Shown here piece after piece: positions 1-8,329 of a stretch of 38,969 bases of DNA. The stretch is from an uncultured Porphyromonas sp. (lineage in GTDB: Bacteria; Bacteroidota; Bacteroidia; Bacteroidales; Porphyromonadaceae): the NCBI GenBank assembly GCA_905372565.1, contig CAJPPK010000017.1, forward strand, positions 1 through 38,969. Reading direction: 5' to 3'. How positions within the stretch are numbered: the stretch's first letter is position 1; each line of letters starts with the position of its first letter. Position numbers and translations under genes: made by a program. Below the pieces are notes generated by a model. The model was not told the DNA's origin and made no database searches. It worked only from the letters and a program-made list of their open reading frames with translations.

Positions 1-22
1 CAGTCACTTTGAAGCCTCTTTG

Positions 23-107
23 CGGAGAGAGAGGGATTCGAACCCCCGGTACCTTACGGTACAACGGATTTCGAGACCGCCACATTCGACCACTCTGCCA
101 TCTCTCC
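23..107 (-). tRNA. tRNA-Ser (anticodon CGA)
   Basis: Read on the minus strand, the segment folds as a class II tRNA. The acceptor stem GGAGAGA pairs with TCTCTCC, there is a long variable arm, and the T arm is of the GGGGGTTCGAATCCC type. The anticodon loop CTCGAAA gives anticodon CGA, which reads the serine codon UCG. The discriminator base is G and CCA is not encoded, so the end must be added after transcription. The last pair of the anticodon stem (T opposite T, next to the loop) looks mismatched. A good promoter lies just upstream (right side). Confidence 0.95.
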
Positions 108-151
108 GAGGTCGATAAGGCCAAGGATAAAACCCTAACCCTTTGCTGGCA

Positions 152-183
152 CAAAGATAAACTATTGAGCGCACACACGCAAA
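152..183 (-). promoter_or_regulatory. Bacteroidetes-type promoter for tRNA-Ser
   Basis: On the minus strand a TTTG element (180-183) is followed after 20 bp by TATCTTTG (152-159). This matches the Bacteroidetes housekeeping consensus TTTG / TAnnTTTG and lies about 45 bp upstream of the tRNA 5' end. Confidence 0.65.
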
Positions 184-314
184 CCACATTCCCTCCTATC
201 CCCTAAGCTATTTTAGAGAAGGAGTACTCCCCTACTTCGACCTTAATTCCCTCTTAGGCCCCTAATACACTACTAGGAGGATCAGAGAAGCCTTCGCCCT
301 TCGATGCCATTGGG

Positions 315-380
315 AAGCTCCAGCGATCCTCCGAGAAAGGTCTACCTCTTCCTGTACAGAGGTAGACCTTTCTACAAGCT
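315..380. repeat. Family A 22-bp degenerate repeat array (array A1)
   Basis: Units start at about 315 (weak), 337 and 359, exactly 22 bp apart. The cores are aaggtctacctc and gaggtagacctt, close to the near-palindrome AAGGTnnACCTT seen in three other gaps of this window. The two good units are mutually complementary and form the hairpin listed separately. Confidence 0.5.
334..373. terminator. 16-bp hairpin downstream of the antiporter gene
   Basis: Positions 334-349 are perfectly complementary to 358-373, with an 8-nt loop. It lies past the 3' end of the minus-strand antiporter gene and could end its transcript, but there is no clear T run on the minus strand after the stem, so this is a tentative terminator. 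It is built from two units of the 22-bp repeat family. Confidence 0.45.
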
Positions 381-445
381 AACCTAGAGCTTTTCCAGTC
401 CAAACAGTTGCAGTCCGCATCGACTACTTGCTTGATCCCGACAGA

Positions 446-2011
446 CTAGTTCCACTTCGTCTCCTCAAGGTCCAGCTGGAGGAGGTAGCGACGTATGACT
501 TCTTCATTGATATAGGGGCACTTATTCAGCGCCAAGAGAGCCGTCCGCTGGCGCTCGAGCACCTCGAGATAGATCTTGAGACAATCGGAGGTCATCGGGG
601 AGGCTTCGGTCTCTAGCGTCACACGCCAGTGCTTGACCTGATGACATAGTGCGGGACTCTCTTCGTAGGCTTCTGGATAGTGCTTCTTCACATAGGATAG
701 CGCCGTGCGAGCTAGCTCGGTCTGGAGGAGCTTCTCGGTCTCTTCGTCGCTAATGTAGTCCCCCGGATCTTCTGGCCTTAGCCTTTCGATCAAGATCGGT
801 AGGGAAAGGCCCTGAACAATGAGGGTGAAGAAGATCACAACGAAGGTCATATAAATGATCAAGCTACGATGCGGGAAAGGGGCATTCCCTGCCATCAAGG
901 GGATAGAGAGTGCTGCTGCCAGCGAGACAGCTCCACGCATCCCCGCCCAACCAAAGAGCAATGAGAACCGCCAGTCGGGGATATTCTCGTCAGCGACGGT
1001 GATAAAGCGCTTCATGATCTGCGTTACCACGATCGCACCAAAGACGGAGATGAAGCGAACGATGATGAGTGCCCCCGTAGTGATCAGCCCATACCAAGTG
1101 GCCTTCATAAGACTTACCCCCTCGGCACGTACCCCATCGAGGATATCGGGAAGCTCCAGCCCAACCAAGATAAAGGTCATCCCGTTGAGCATAAAGACTA
1201 GGCTATCCCAAACGTACTTGACCCGCACTCGAGTCTCCGCCCCAAAGATCTCATGCTTATGCGATGCCGTGTAGAGACCTCCACAGACACCCGCCATGAC
1301 CCCCGACGCTCCGAGGAGCTCAGCTACGATATACATCATATAGGGAGTGACCAGCGTCAGGATGACGTCAGTATTCGAGTCCATCGGCAGATGCTTGTGG
1401 AGCTTTAGAGCTAGGTAGCCAAAGAACACACCGATCCCCACTCCACCGATGACCATCCAGAGGAACTGGCCTGCAGCTTGGTAGAAGACGAACTGACCCG
1501 TAGTGACCGCAATCGCAGCGAAGCGGAAAATGATCAGCGAAGAGGCATCATTCAGCAGGCTTTCTCCCTCGAGAATGGAAGCCAAGCGCTTCGGTACCTT
1601 CACAAAACGTAGGATCGCCGCCGTACTCACAGCATCGGGCGAAGAGACAACCCCGCCCAATAGGAAGCCCAAAGCCAGCGAGAAGCCTGGGAAAACAAGG
1701 TTGGCTAGGCAAGCAACGGCTGCCGCCGAGAAGAAAACTACGAGGAAGGCAAAGCTCCCGACAATGCGTCGCCACTTCCAAAGCTCCTTCCATGAGACCG
1801 CCCAGCCCGACTCATAGAGTAGCGGAGGTAAGAAGAGCACAAAGATCACCTCGGGGTTTAGCTGGATCCTCGGTGTACCTGGGATGAAACAAACCAATAG
1901 CCCGACAGCCACCAAGGCAATGGGATAGGCAATTTTGAGACGGTTACTCAGCATCATCGTCCCGAGTGTCAGAGCGACAAGGCCGATGAGCCAGAGGAAG
2001 GCGGTAGCCAT
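446..2011 (-). CDS. CPA1-family Na+/H+ antiporter
   Basis: Inner-membrane cation/proton exchanger of 521 aa, expected to export Na+ (or K+) for H+ and so control cytoplasmic pH and sodium. The hydrophobic segments begin at the N terminus and run to about residue 410, giving roughly 12 membrane spans. Family motifs are visible: FLPPLLYESG near residue 60, GGVVSSPDAVSTAA near 120 and EGESLLNDASSLI near 150; the Asp of LLND is the expected ion-coupling residue. A hydrophilic cytoplasmic tail of about 110 residues follows, normal for bacterial members related to the NhaP/YjcE type. The gene stands alone behind its own promoter and a large 5' hairpin. The family is clear; the ion preference is not visible in the sequence. 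Confidence 0.9.
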   Translation of the reverse strand: MATAFLWLIGLVALTLGTMMLSNRLKIAYPIALVAVGLLVCFIPGTPRIQLNPEVIFVLFLPPLLYESGWAVSWKELWKWRRIVGSFAFLVVFFSAAAVACLANLVFPGFSLALGFLLGGVVSSPDAVSTAAILRFVKVPKRLASILEGESLLNDASSLIIFRFAAIAVTTGQFVFYQAAGQFLWMVIGGVGIGVFFGYLALKLHKHLPMDSNTDVILTLVTPYMMYIVAELLGASGVMAGVCGGLYTASHKHEIFGAETRVRVKYVWDSLVFMLNGMTFILVGLELPDILDGVRAEGVSLMKATWYGLITTGALIIVRFISVFGAIVVTQIMKRFITVADENIPDWRFSLLFGWAGMRGAVSLAAALSIPLMAGNAPFPHRSLIIYMTFVVIFFTLIVQGLSLPILIERLRPEDPGDYISDEETEKLLQTELARTALSYVKKHYPEAYEESPALCHQVKHWRVTLETEASPMTSDCLKIYLEVLERQRTALLALNKCPYINEEVIRRYLLQLDLEETKWN

Positions 2012-2037
2012 AGAGAAGAAATAGATAGATGTAAGCC

Positions 2038-2095
2038 AAGAGCCTTGTCTGGGTAACTAAGTAGAAAGGACATTAGGCACTCAGACAAGGCTCTT
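2038..2095 (-). promoter_or_regulatory. Long-loop 14-bp hairpin in the antiporter 5' leader
   Basis: Positions 2038-2051 and 2082-2095 are perfect inverse complements separated by 30 nt. The structure lies between the antiporter promoter (2114-2121) and its ATG (2009-2011), so it should be in the mRNA leader. There is no T run after it, so I favour a regulatory leader structure or mRNA stabiliser over a terminator. Confidence 0.4.
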
Positions 2096-2113
2096 CGGTA
2101 GGATGATCGGCTG

Positions 2114-2121
2114 CAAAGGTA
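2114..2121 (-). promoter_or_regulatory. -7 element TACCTTTG for the antiporter gene
   Basis: On the minus strand this is an exact TAnnTTTG match about 100 bp upstream of the antiporter ATG. No convincing TTTG was found 19-21 bp further upstream, so only the -7 box supports the call. Confidence 0.45.
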
Positions 2122-2152
2122 CAGCAAAAGACACTTACTCCCGCTACAGAGG

Positions 2153-2449
2153 CTACTCTCGCAGTCTCTCCAGCTCAGGATGCCGATCCATATAGCGAGC
2201 GACATAGGAGCAGGAAGGGCGCACCTGCCATCCATGCTCTTGGGCTAGGACAAAGAAAGCCTTAGCAAGCTCCTCGGCTACTCCTTGCCCCCGATACGCT
2301 GGTTTGACGACCGTATGCTGGGCATCGGCGACACCGGTAGGGCTAACTTCATAGCTTAGGAATCCCTTCTCTAGAGACGTCTCGTCATCGACGAGACATA
2401 GGCGTCCAGCACCTTGATCTAATGTATGCTTCAGCATAAGTATAGACAC
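2153..2449 (-). CDS. Small GNAT-like N-acetyltransferase (YjdJ type)
   Basis: A 98-aa protein resembling the short GCN5-related family of YjdJ and NATD1. It has a beta-strand region with LSYEV, then VKPAYRGQGVAEELAKAFF near residues 48-66, which contains the acetyl-CoA-binding R/Q-G-x-G-x-A loop, then a conserved tail SCSYVARYMDRHPE near residues 78-92. About 95 residues is the normal size of this family; substrates are unknown. The start used is the ATG at 2449; another in-frame ATG four codons on (2437) is also possible. It lies downstream of HU on the same strand with a gap of 62 bp. Confidence 0.8.
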   Translation of the reverse strand: MSILMLKHTLDQGAGRLCLVDDETSLEKGFLSYEVSPTGVADAQHTVVKPAYRGQGVAEELAKAFFVLAQEHGWQVRPSCSYVARYMDRHPELERLRE

Positions 2450-2511
2450 AAAGGCTACCCCACCCCTAAGGGCGGAGTAGCCTCGTTAAGTCTATTGATC
2501 AGAGATCGTGC

Positions 2512-2784
2512 TTACTTGATCTTAAGATCAAGGGCTGCACCTGCCTTGAACTTCACAGCCTTGCGAGCGGGGATCTTGATCTTAGCCTTCGTCTGAGGGT
2601 TGATCCCCTGACGAGCAGGCTTCTTATTGACAGAGAAAGTACCGAAGCCGAGGAGGGTGACCTTCTCTCCCTTCTTCAGTTCCTCACCGACGACTTCTGC
2701 GAAGGCGTCTACAGCTGCACGAGCGTCCGTCTTAGAGAGGTTAGCCTTCTCTGCTACGCGTGCGATAAAATCAGTCTTGTTCAT
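2512..2784 (-). CDS. HU-family DNA-binding protein
   Basis: A 90-aa nucleoid protein of the standard HU length. The helical N-terminal half carries MNKTDFIARVAEKANLSK and a dimer interface. The signature GFGTFSV lies near residues 46-52, followed by the DNA-binding arm with RQGINPQTKAKIKIPA and the closing FKAGAALD segment. It bends DNA non-specifically and should be abundant. It has its own promoter (2885-2913). A second, more divergent HU gene lies at 30596; this one is closer to the classical HU-beta sequence. Confidence 0.95.
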   Translation of the reverse strand: MNKTDFIARVAEKANLSKTDARAAVDAFAEVVGEELKKGEKVTLLGFGTFSVNKKPARQGINPQTKAKIKIPARKAVKFKAGAALDLKIK

Positions 2785-2884
2785 AAGCGTTAATTATTAT
2801 GAGTTCTACAATGTAGCTATGGAGCTCTGAGCAGTAGGTGCTAGAAGCGAGACCTAAAAGCTGTAGCTGCACAGGTTTCTAGCC

Positions 2885-2913
2885 CAAATGTACAGTTTTT
2901 TTTGATTATGCAA
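2885..2913 (-). promoter_or_regulatory. Promoter for the HU gene
   Basis: On the minus strand TACATTTG (2885-2892) is preceded 18 bp upstream by a TTG element (2911-2913). It lies about 100 bp before the HU ATG and fits the TTTG/TAnnTTTG pattern. Confidence 0.5.
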
Positions 2914-2983
2914 TACCTTCGGAAACCCTTTTATCCTGTAGGACTTACAGCTTTCTTCGCTTCGACACTCCTCACTGAAGCGA

Positions 2984-5278
2984 CTAGTTCGCCTTATCCT
3001 CCGTGAAGAAGATCAGCTTACCGCCCTCTGTCATCGCCTTATGATCAAGGCGGTAGACGTTCTTATAGAGCTTGTTACCCAGCTCAAAGGATCGGAAGTA
3101 AGCTCCCTTCTCGCTACCACCCTGAGGTGCTGCCTTCTTCTCGATCACGAGCGTTGGCTGGCTGTAATACTTCTTGTCAAGATGGATCGTCACGCGGTCA
3201 AAAGTAGGTGTCGTCAAGGCATAGCTCGTCGATCCTGGGCAGTCAGGATAGAAACCAAGCATCGTGTAGATAGCCCAAGCGCTCATAGCACCGGTATCGT
3301 CGTTCCCTGGGATCCCGCCCGTCGTATTATGATAGAGCTTAGGGAGTAGCTCACGGGTCAGACGCTGCGTACGCCAAGCCTCCTTCGGGAAGTAGGTGAA
3401 GAGGTAGGGGTAAGCGATGTCAGGCTCATTGGCAGGATCATAGTTATCCTTATCAAAGACGCTCTGGAGCTTGTCGACGAACTTGTGCTCGCCTCCCATG
3501 AGCTTCGCTAGCCCATAGATATCATGAGGGATATAGAAGCTATAGTTCCAAGAGTTTCCTTCGTGGAAGCCTGGGTTGGGCTCAAAGTCTCTACCCAGTG
3601 TGGGATGGAAAGGTGTGATAAACTTACCATCAGGCAGGATCGGACGTAGGAGACCGCTCTCCTTGTCATAGTAGTGCTTGTAGCCCGACGCACGGCGAGC
3701 AAAGAGCTGGGCATCCTTCTTCTTTCCTAAAGCTGAGGCAAACTGACTGAGGTTCCAGTCTGCGATGTAGTACTCGAGAGCATGAGAGACCGAGTTATCG
3801 AACTTCTCTCGAAGAGGGACATATCCTCTAGAAGCATAGTCATCAAAGTCTGGGCGGAGCTTATTATCCTTACCTGGGGTCGTTGCACCTCGTAGCATCG
3901 CCTCATAAGCGAGCTTGGTATCGAAGTCACGGATGCCACGCTGCCAGGTATCGTTGATCACGATGATCGCGGGATCACCCTCCATCGTAAAGGTCTCCTG
4001 ACCATAGAGCTCCCACTTAGGTAGCCATCCACTCTCCTTGTACATATCCAGCATAGTCTGCACCATCGCTAGCTGCTTACGTGGGTAGAGCAGAGAGAGC
4101 AGAGGATGGACATTGCGGTAGGTATCCCAGAGAGAATAGACCGTGTAGCGGTCATGGCTTGTCTTAGCGACCTTGAGCGAACCCATCTGGGGATACTCTC
4201 CATTGACATCCTGGAGGATATTGGGGTGGATCTGCAGATGATAGAGTGAAGTATAAAAGACCGTACGCTCCTCGGGTGTCCCCCCTTCGACCTCGATCAC
4301 GCTGAGTGCCTTCTCCCAAGCCTCTTCGGCCTTAGCACGTGTAGCAGCGAAATCTAGGGTAGGCTGCTCCGTATTGAGGTTCAGTAGCGCATTCTGCTCA
4401 CTGACGAAGGAAACACCCGTCTGTACATAGATCTTCTCACCGGGCTTGGTATCGAAGGAGAACCAAACACCGACATCATTGCCACTCATCTCCCGGCGAT
4501 AGGTAGGATAGAGCTTATATTTCCCATTATCCTTATCCCACTCCGCCTCGACGCCATGCATAGCTGGCTGCATCTTCCAGTAGCCAGCCTGTGGAGCCCT
4601 ACGGCTGATACGGATAGCGAAATACTGATTGAAGACGGCCTGCGGGTTGTAGCAGAAGGTACCCATGAGCTTGCTCCCCACGATGGTCGAGTCATTGAGG
4701 AAGCGTACCGTAGCACCACTCTCGTTAGTCAAGCCCTGACCAAGGTTCACAAGGATATGGCTCTTCCCACCCTTATCAAAGGTAAAGGACGCCAAGGCAG
4801 AGCGTAGTGTCGCTGTCACCTCAGCTTGGACCTGATACTTATCAAGCGTCGTACGGTAGTAACCAGGCTTAGCAGACTCTCGGCTCATGGGCGAGCCATA
4901 GTGCTTGTAGTCTACATCGAGCTCTCCCGAAGAAGCCGAGATCAGGATACTACCTAGCTCTGGACAACCGACACCACTCAGATTCACATGGCTAAAGCCT
5001 GTGAAGAACTTATTCTCTGCTGTGTAGGGTGTACTCCACCAGCGGTCATCCTTGTCCGTCTTATTATATTCCTTGGAGCCCATGACATTGAAGGGCGTGA
5101 CACTCATCAGCCCATTAGGCAGGACTGCTCCAGGGTTGGTCGTCCCATAGTTTGTTGTCCCGATGAAGGGATTGACTTCGTCGATAAGACGCTTCTTGGT
5201 CTGCGCTTGTAGCACGAGCCCTAGGCTGAGACATCCAGCCAAGAGGAGCGTACTACGTCGATACTTCGATAGCTTCAT
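2984..5278 (-). CDS. Secreted GH92-family alpha-1,2-mannosidase-like glycosidase
   Basis: A calcium-dependent exo-alpha-mannosidase family enzyme that trims mannose from N-glycans, probably in the periplasm or at the surface. I start it at the ATG at 5278 (764 aa), because this places a clean signal peptide (MKLSKYRRSTLLLAGC, hydrophobic to LGLVLQAQ) at the N terminus; an upstream ATG at 5326 would add 16 poor residues. The N-terminal beta-sandwich begins with EVNPFIGTTN. The helical catalytic domain carries GDPAIIVINDTWQRGI and ends in GGIPGNDDTGAMSAWAIYTM, the strongest GH92 signature, including acidic residues of the active site. A signal-peptidase II Cys is not well placed (GCLSLGL lies inside the hydrophobic core), so it may be soluble or a lipoprotein. 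It stands alone after the ffh terminator; no SusCD partner is adjacent. Confidence 0.92.
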   Translation of the reverse strand: MKLSKYRRSTLLLAGCLSLGLVLQAQTKKRLIDEVNPFIGTTNYGTTNPGAVLPNGLMSVTPFNVMGSKEYNKTDKDDRWWSTPYTAENKFFTGFSHVNLSGVGCPELGSILISASSGELDVDYKHYGSPMSRESAKPGYYRTTLDKYQVQAEVTATLRSALASFTFDKGGKSHILVNLGQGLTNESGATVRFLNDSTIVGSKLMGTFCYNPQAVFNQYFAIRISRRAPQAGYWKMQPAMHGVEAEWDKDNGKYKLYPTYRREMSGNDVGVWFSFDTKPGEKIYVQTGVSFVSEQNALLNLNTEQPTLDFAATRAKAEEAWEKALSVIEVEGGTPEERTVFYTSLYHLQIHPNILQDVNGEYPQMGSLKVAKTSHDRYTVYSLWDTYRNVHPLLSLLYPRKQLAMVQTMLDMYKESGWLPKWELYGQETFTMEGDPAIIVINDTWQRGIRDFDTKLAYEAMLRGATTPGKDNKLRPDFDDYASRGYVPLREKFDNSVSHALEYYIADWNLSQFASALGKKKDAQLFARRASGYKHYYDKESGLLRPILPDGKFITPFHPTLGRDFEPNPGFHEGNSWNYSFYIPHDIYGLAKLMGGEHKFVDKLQSVFDKDNYDPANEPDIAYPYLFTYFPKEAWRTQRLTRELLPKLYHNTTGGIPGNDDTGAMSAWAIYTMLGFYPDCPGSTSYALTTPTFDRVTIHLDKKYYSQPTLVIEKKAAPQGGSEKGAYFRSFELGNKLYKNVYRLDHKAMTEGGKLIFFTEDKAN

Positions 5279-5320
5279 AATCTCTAGTGTATTTGTGATG
5301 TAAGGGGAAGCGGAGGAAAA

Positions 5321-5385
5321 GATCATCCCTTGGATAAGGATCTCGTACAGTCGAGCTGTGCAGGATGATTATCCAAGGGATGATC
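5321..5385 (-). terminator. Terminator after ffh
   Basis: Positions 5321-5335 and 5371-5385 form a perfect 15-bp stem. On the minus strand the stem is followed by cTTTTcc, so it should end the GNAT-like/panD/ffh transcript before the GH92 gene. Confidence 0.65.
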
Positions 5386-5435
5386 GTATGAAGCACTCTC
5401 GTGGAGTGCGTGAATATTAGTACAACGAGTGAGAG

Positions 5436-6785
5436 CTAGAAGGGAGACTTACCACCCATGAATGGTAGCTTGGGCATCTTAGGCATCTTTCCACCCTTGA
5501 AGCCCTGGAGTGTCTTCATCATCTTACGTGTCTGAGTGAACTGAGTCAAGAGCTTGTTCACATCCTGCACGGTCGTGCCACTACCGAGGGCGATACGCTT
5601 ACGGCGATGCCCATCGAGGATATGAGGCTTCTGACGCTCCTCGGGCGTCATCGAGTAGATGATCGCCTCGATGCTCTTGAAGGCATCATCCTTAATATCG
5701 ACATCCTTCAGCGCCTTACCTACGCCTGGGATCATAGCAGCTAGATCCTTGATGTTACCCATCTTCTTGATCTGCTGGATCTGGGCAAGGAAGTCGTTGA
5801 AGTCAAACTGATCCTTGGCGATTCGCTCCTCTAGGCGCTTGGCTTCACGCTCATCATAGATCTGCTGAGCACGCTCTACCAGCGAGACGATATCACCCAT
5901 GCCGAGGATGCGGTCTGCCATACGCTCTGGGTGAAAGACATCAAGGGCATCCATCTTCTCACCCATACCGACGAACTTAATCGGCTTATCGACTACCGTA
6001 CGGATAGAGAGAGCAGCCCCACCTCGGGTATCCCCATCTAGCTTGGTCAAGACGACACCGTCGAAGTCGAGACGATCATTAAAGGCCTTAGCAGTATTGA
6101 CGGCATCTTGCCCCGTCATCGAGTCGACTACGAAGAGCGTCTCACTAGGACGAATGCTTTCCTTGATCGACTGGATCTCACGCATCATCTCTTCGTCTAC
6201 AGCGAGACGACCAGCGGTATCGATGATGACGACATCACAGCCCTGCCCCATAGCCTCGGTGATACCTCGGCGAGCAATGCTCACGGGATCCTTACTCTCG
6301 AGGTCGAAGTAAACGGGGACATTCAGCTGCTCAGCTAATACGCGAAGCTGCTCGATAGCGGCAGGGCGATAGACGTCACAGGCTACAAGGAAGGGCTTCT
6401 TATTCTGCTTTGTCTTGAGGAGATTAGCCAGCTTACCGGAGAAAGTCGTCTTACCCGATCCCTGAAGACCAGACATCAGGATAACCGCAGGCACTCCAGA
6501 GAGATTGAGAGAAGCGGTCTGTCCCCCCATCAGGGTAGCGAGCTCATCATGGACGATCTTCACCATCAGTTCGCCAGGACGGACGGCTGTAAGGACATTC
6601 TGCCCCAGCGCCTTTTCCTTGACGTCTTCGGTGAACTTCTTAGCTACATTGTAGTTAACGTCTGCTTCTAGTAGGGCACGTCGGACGTCCTTGAGCGTTT
6701 CGGCTACATTGAGTTCGGTGATCTTACCTTCACCCTTGAGGATCTTAAAGGATCTCTCCAGTCGTTCGCTTAGATTTTCGAACAT
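5436..6785 (-). CDS. ffh: Signal recognition particle protein Ffh
   Basis: The SRP54 GTPase, which binds signal sequences and SRP RNA and hands ribosomes to FtsY at the membrane. The 449-aa length is normal. The N domain covers about residues 1-90. The G domain has GLQGSGKTT (106-114), a DTAGR motif, and TKLDGDTRGGAALS. The M domain is Met-rich at its end (KMMKTLQGFKGGKMPKMPKLPFMGG), as expected for signal-peptide and RNA binding. It is the last gene of an operon with panD (11-bp gap) and the 375-aa GNAT-like gene. The SRP RNA gene is not in this window. Confidence 0.98.
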   Translation of the reverse strand: MFENLSERLERSFKILKGEGKITELNVAETLKDVRRALLEADVNYNVAKKFTEDVKEKALGQNVLTAVRPGELMVKIVHDELATLMGGQTASLNLSGVPAVILMSGLQGSGKTTFSGKLANLLKTKQNKKPFLVACDVYRPAAIEQLRVLAEQLNVPVYFDLESKDPVSIARRGITEAMGQGCDVVIIDTAGRLAVDEEMMREIQSIKESIRPSETLFVVDSMTGQDAVNTAKAFNDRLDFDGVVLTKLDGDTRGGAALSIRTVVDKPIKFVGMGEKMDALDVFHPERMADRILGMGDIVSLVERAQQIYDEREAKRLEERIAKDQFDFNDFLAQIQQIKKMGNIKDLAAMIPGVGKALKDVDIKDDAFKSIEAIIYSMTPEERQKPHILDGHRRKRIALGSGTTVQDVNKLLTQFTQTRKMMKTLQGFKGGKMPKMPKLPFMGGKSPF

Positions 6786-6796
6786 ATCTCTTCTTC

Positions 6797-7147
6797 TTAA
6801 ACAAGTCTGTTGGTAGCAGTATCAGGGAAGATCACTGCAGGCTTGAAGCCCTGCGCCTCCTCATAGGTCATCCAAGCATAGGCCATGATGATGACCGTAT
6901 CACCAGGCTGTACGAGGCGAGCAGCTGCGCCGTTTAGGCAGATGACTCCCGAGCCTCGCTCTCCGGGGATGACGTAGGTCTCTAGGCGAGCTCCATTATT
7001 ATTATTAACTATCTGCACCTTCTCACCAGGCAGGATGTTCGCTGCCTCGATGAGGTCTTGGTCGATCGTGATACTCCCCACATAGGAGAGGTTCGCCTCC
7101 GTGACGGTGACACGGTGTATCTTGGACTTAAGTAGTTCGATTAACAT
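6797..7147 (-). CDS. panD: Aspartate 1-decarboxylase
   Basis: Pyruvoyl-dependent enzyme that makes beta-alanine from aspartate for pantothenate and coenzyme A. The 116-aa pro-enzyme has the self-cleavage site Gly24-Ser25 in SYVGSITID; cleavage turns Ser25 into the pyruvoyl group. Lys9 (LKSKIHR), the ENILPGEKV-like segment (here ANILPGEKV) and GERGSGVICLNGAAARL all match the family. The gene sits 6 bp after the GNAT-like gene and 11 bp before ffh, so it is co-transcribed with both. In enterobacteria a GNAT protein (PanZ) triggers PanD maturation; the neighbouring 375-aa GNAT-like protein is a different and much longer protein, so I do not equate them. Confidence 0.97.
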   Translation of the reverse strand: MLIELLKSKIHRVTVTEANLSYVGSITIDQDLIEAANILPGEKVQIVNNNNGARLETYVIPGERGSGVICLNGAAARLVQPGDTVIIMAYAWMTYEEAQGFKPAVIFPDTATNRLV

Positions 7148-7153
7148 ACAGGT

Positions 7154-8281
7154 TTAGATTGCTTTGACCCAAGAGCGACGGGTCTTATGATGCTTACGCT
7201 CGAAGTAATTCCATTGCATCTGGACGGCAGCGTTGGTCTCCAGCTCGGGGTTACTCTCGGCATACTTGACGCCATTCTTTAGGAAGACGGGGATAAGATC
7301 ATCGAAGAGGAGGGCATTGACCCCCTTATTCTGATACTCAGGGATGACCCCGATGAGATAGAGGTCGACGACGGGGTTCTTCATCTTGAGCGCCTTAAGT
7401 AAGTGCACCCACCCAAAGGGGAAGAGACTTCCCTTAGCCTTCTGCAGTGCACGGCTTAGGTTCGGCAAGGTGATACCAAATCCTACGACCAAGTCATCCT
7501 CCTCACGTACGATCACTGTGACGAAGTCATAGCGAAGCATGGGGATGTACATCTTCACATAATAGTCGATCTGCTCACGGGAGAGCTCCGAGACCCCATA
7601 GAGGACGGAGTAAGCCTGATTGAGCGTATCGAAGATCCGATGCGCATAGGGGAGGATCTCCTGCTGGTTCTTAAACTTCAGCGTCTTCAGACCATACTTC
7701 GTGCGCACGATCTCAGCGATACGCTGATGCTTCTCAGGGATAGCATCGGGGATCGTGATCTTATACTCCTTCCAGTCCTGATCCTTTACGAAGCCCATAC
7801 GCTCCATCTGCTTCGGATAGTAGGCATAGTTATATATGGTAGCCATGGTACCGATCTGGTCGAAGCCCTCGATAAGCATCCCTTCATGGTCTAGGTCGGT
7901 GAAGCCCATAGGCCCCTGGATCATCTCCTTACCTCGGACTTTACCCCAGGTGATGACCGCATTGAAGAGGGCATCGACGACCTCATTATCATTGATGAAG
8001 TCGACGAAGCCGAAACGGACGTTATTCTGATTCCACGTCTCATTAGCTCGATGGTTGATGATACCAGCGATACGGCCGACGATCTTACCATCACGATAGG
8101 CGAGGAAGTAGGCGGCTTCACAGAACTGGAATGCAGGGTTACGGGTGGGATCGAGCGTCAGGAGCTCATCCTCGATTAGCCCTGGCACATGGTAGGGATT
8201 CCCCTTATAAAGTCGGAGATTGAACTTGACAAACTTGCGCATGTCTGCCTTCTCCGAGATCTGTCTTATTTCGACTGCCAT
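7154..8281 (-). CDS. 375-aa GNAT-fold protein, conserved in Bacteroidetes, function unknown
   Basis: A soluble protein whose C-terminal half looks like a GNAT acyltransferase: VVGFGITLPNLSRAL, then PVVDLYLIGVIPEYQNKGVNAL (acetyl-CoA-loop-like Q-N-K-G) and a final ESNPELETNAAVQMQWNYF. The N-terminal part (MRKFVKFNLRLYKGNPYHVP, then YRDGKIVGRIAGIINH) is a second GNAT-like half, so it may be a two-domain protein. Such proteins are widely annotated as hypothetical. It is the first gene of an operon with panD (6 bp away) and ffh. The ATG at 8281 is used because it gives the family-typical N terminus and follows a promoter at 8330. No substrate can be inferred. Confidence 0.75.
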   Translation of the reverse strand: MAVEIRQISEKADMRKFVKFNLRLYKGNPYHVPGLIEDELLTLDPTRNPAFQFCEAAYFLAYRDGKIVGRIAGIINHRANETWNQNNVRFGFVDFINDNEVVDALFNAVITWGKVRGKEMIQGPMGFTDLDHEGMLIEGFDQIGTMATIYNYAYYPKQMERMGFVKDQDWKEYKITIPDAIPEKHQRIAEIVRTKYGLKTLKFKNQQEILPYAHRIFDTLNQAYSVLYGVSELSREQIDYYVKMYIPMLRYDFVTVIVREEDDLVVGFGITLPNLSRALQKAKGSLFPFGWVHLLKALKMKNPVVDLYLIGVIPEYQNKGVNALLFDDLIPVFLKNGVKYAESNPELETNAAVQMQWNYFERKHHKTRRSWVKAI

Positions 8282-8329
8282 AGAGTATTCTTTAGTACCG
8301 GCGCCTCATAGGCGCTACTTTCAGAACCA

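Larger units (their letters stand above)
108..445. other. Intergenic region without a gene
   Basis: This 338-bp gap between tRNA-Ser and the antiporter 3' end holds the tRNA promoter, a long hairpin (334-373) and a short array of 22-bp repeats (from 315). I see no credible coding sequence in it; short open frames on both strands lack family resemblance. Confidence 0.6.

Noticed and set aside
855..1274. 139-codon open frame opposite the antiporter gene
   Set aside because: It is a shadow of the antiporter on the other strand, with low-complexity composition and no family resemblance.
2941..2983. Terminator after the GH92 gene
   Set aside because: Only a 6-bp inverted repeat (cgcttc/gaagcg) is visible, too weak to call.
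5279..5326. Upstream ATG start of the GH92 gene at 5326
   Set aside because: It would bury the signal peptide behind 16 residues and overlaps the terminator stem of ffh.
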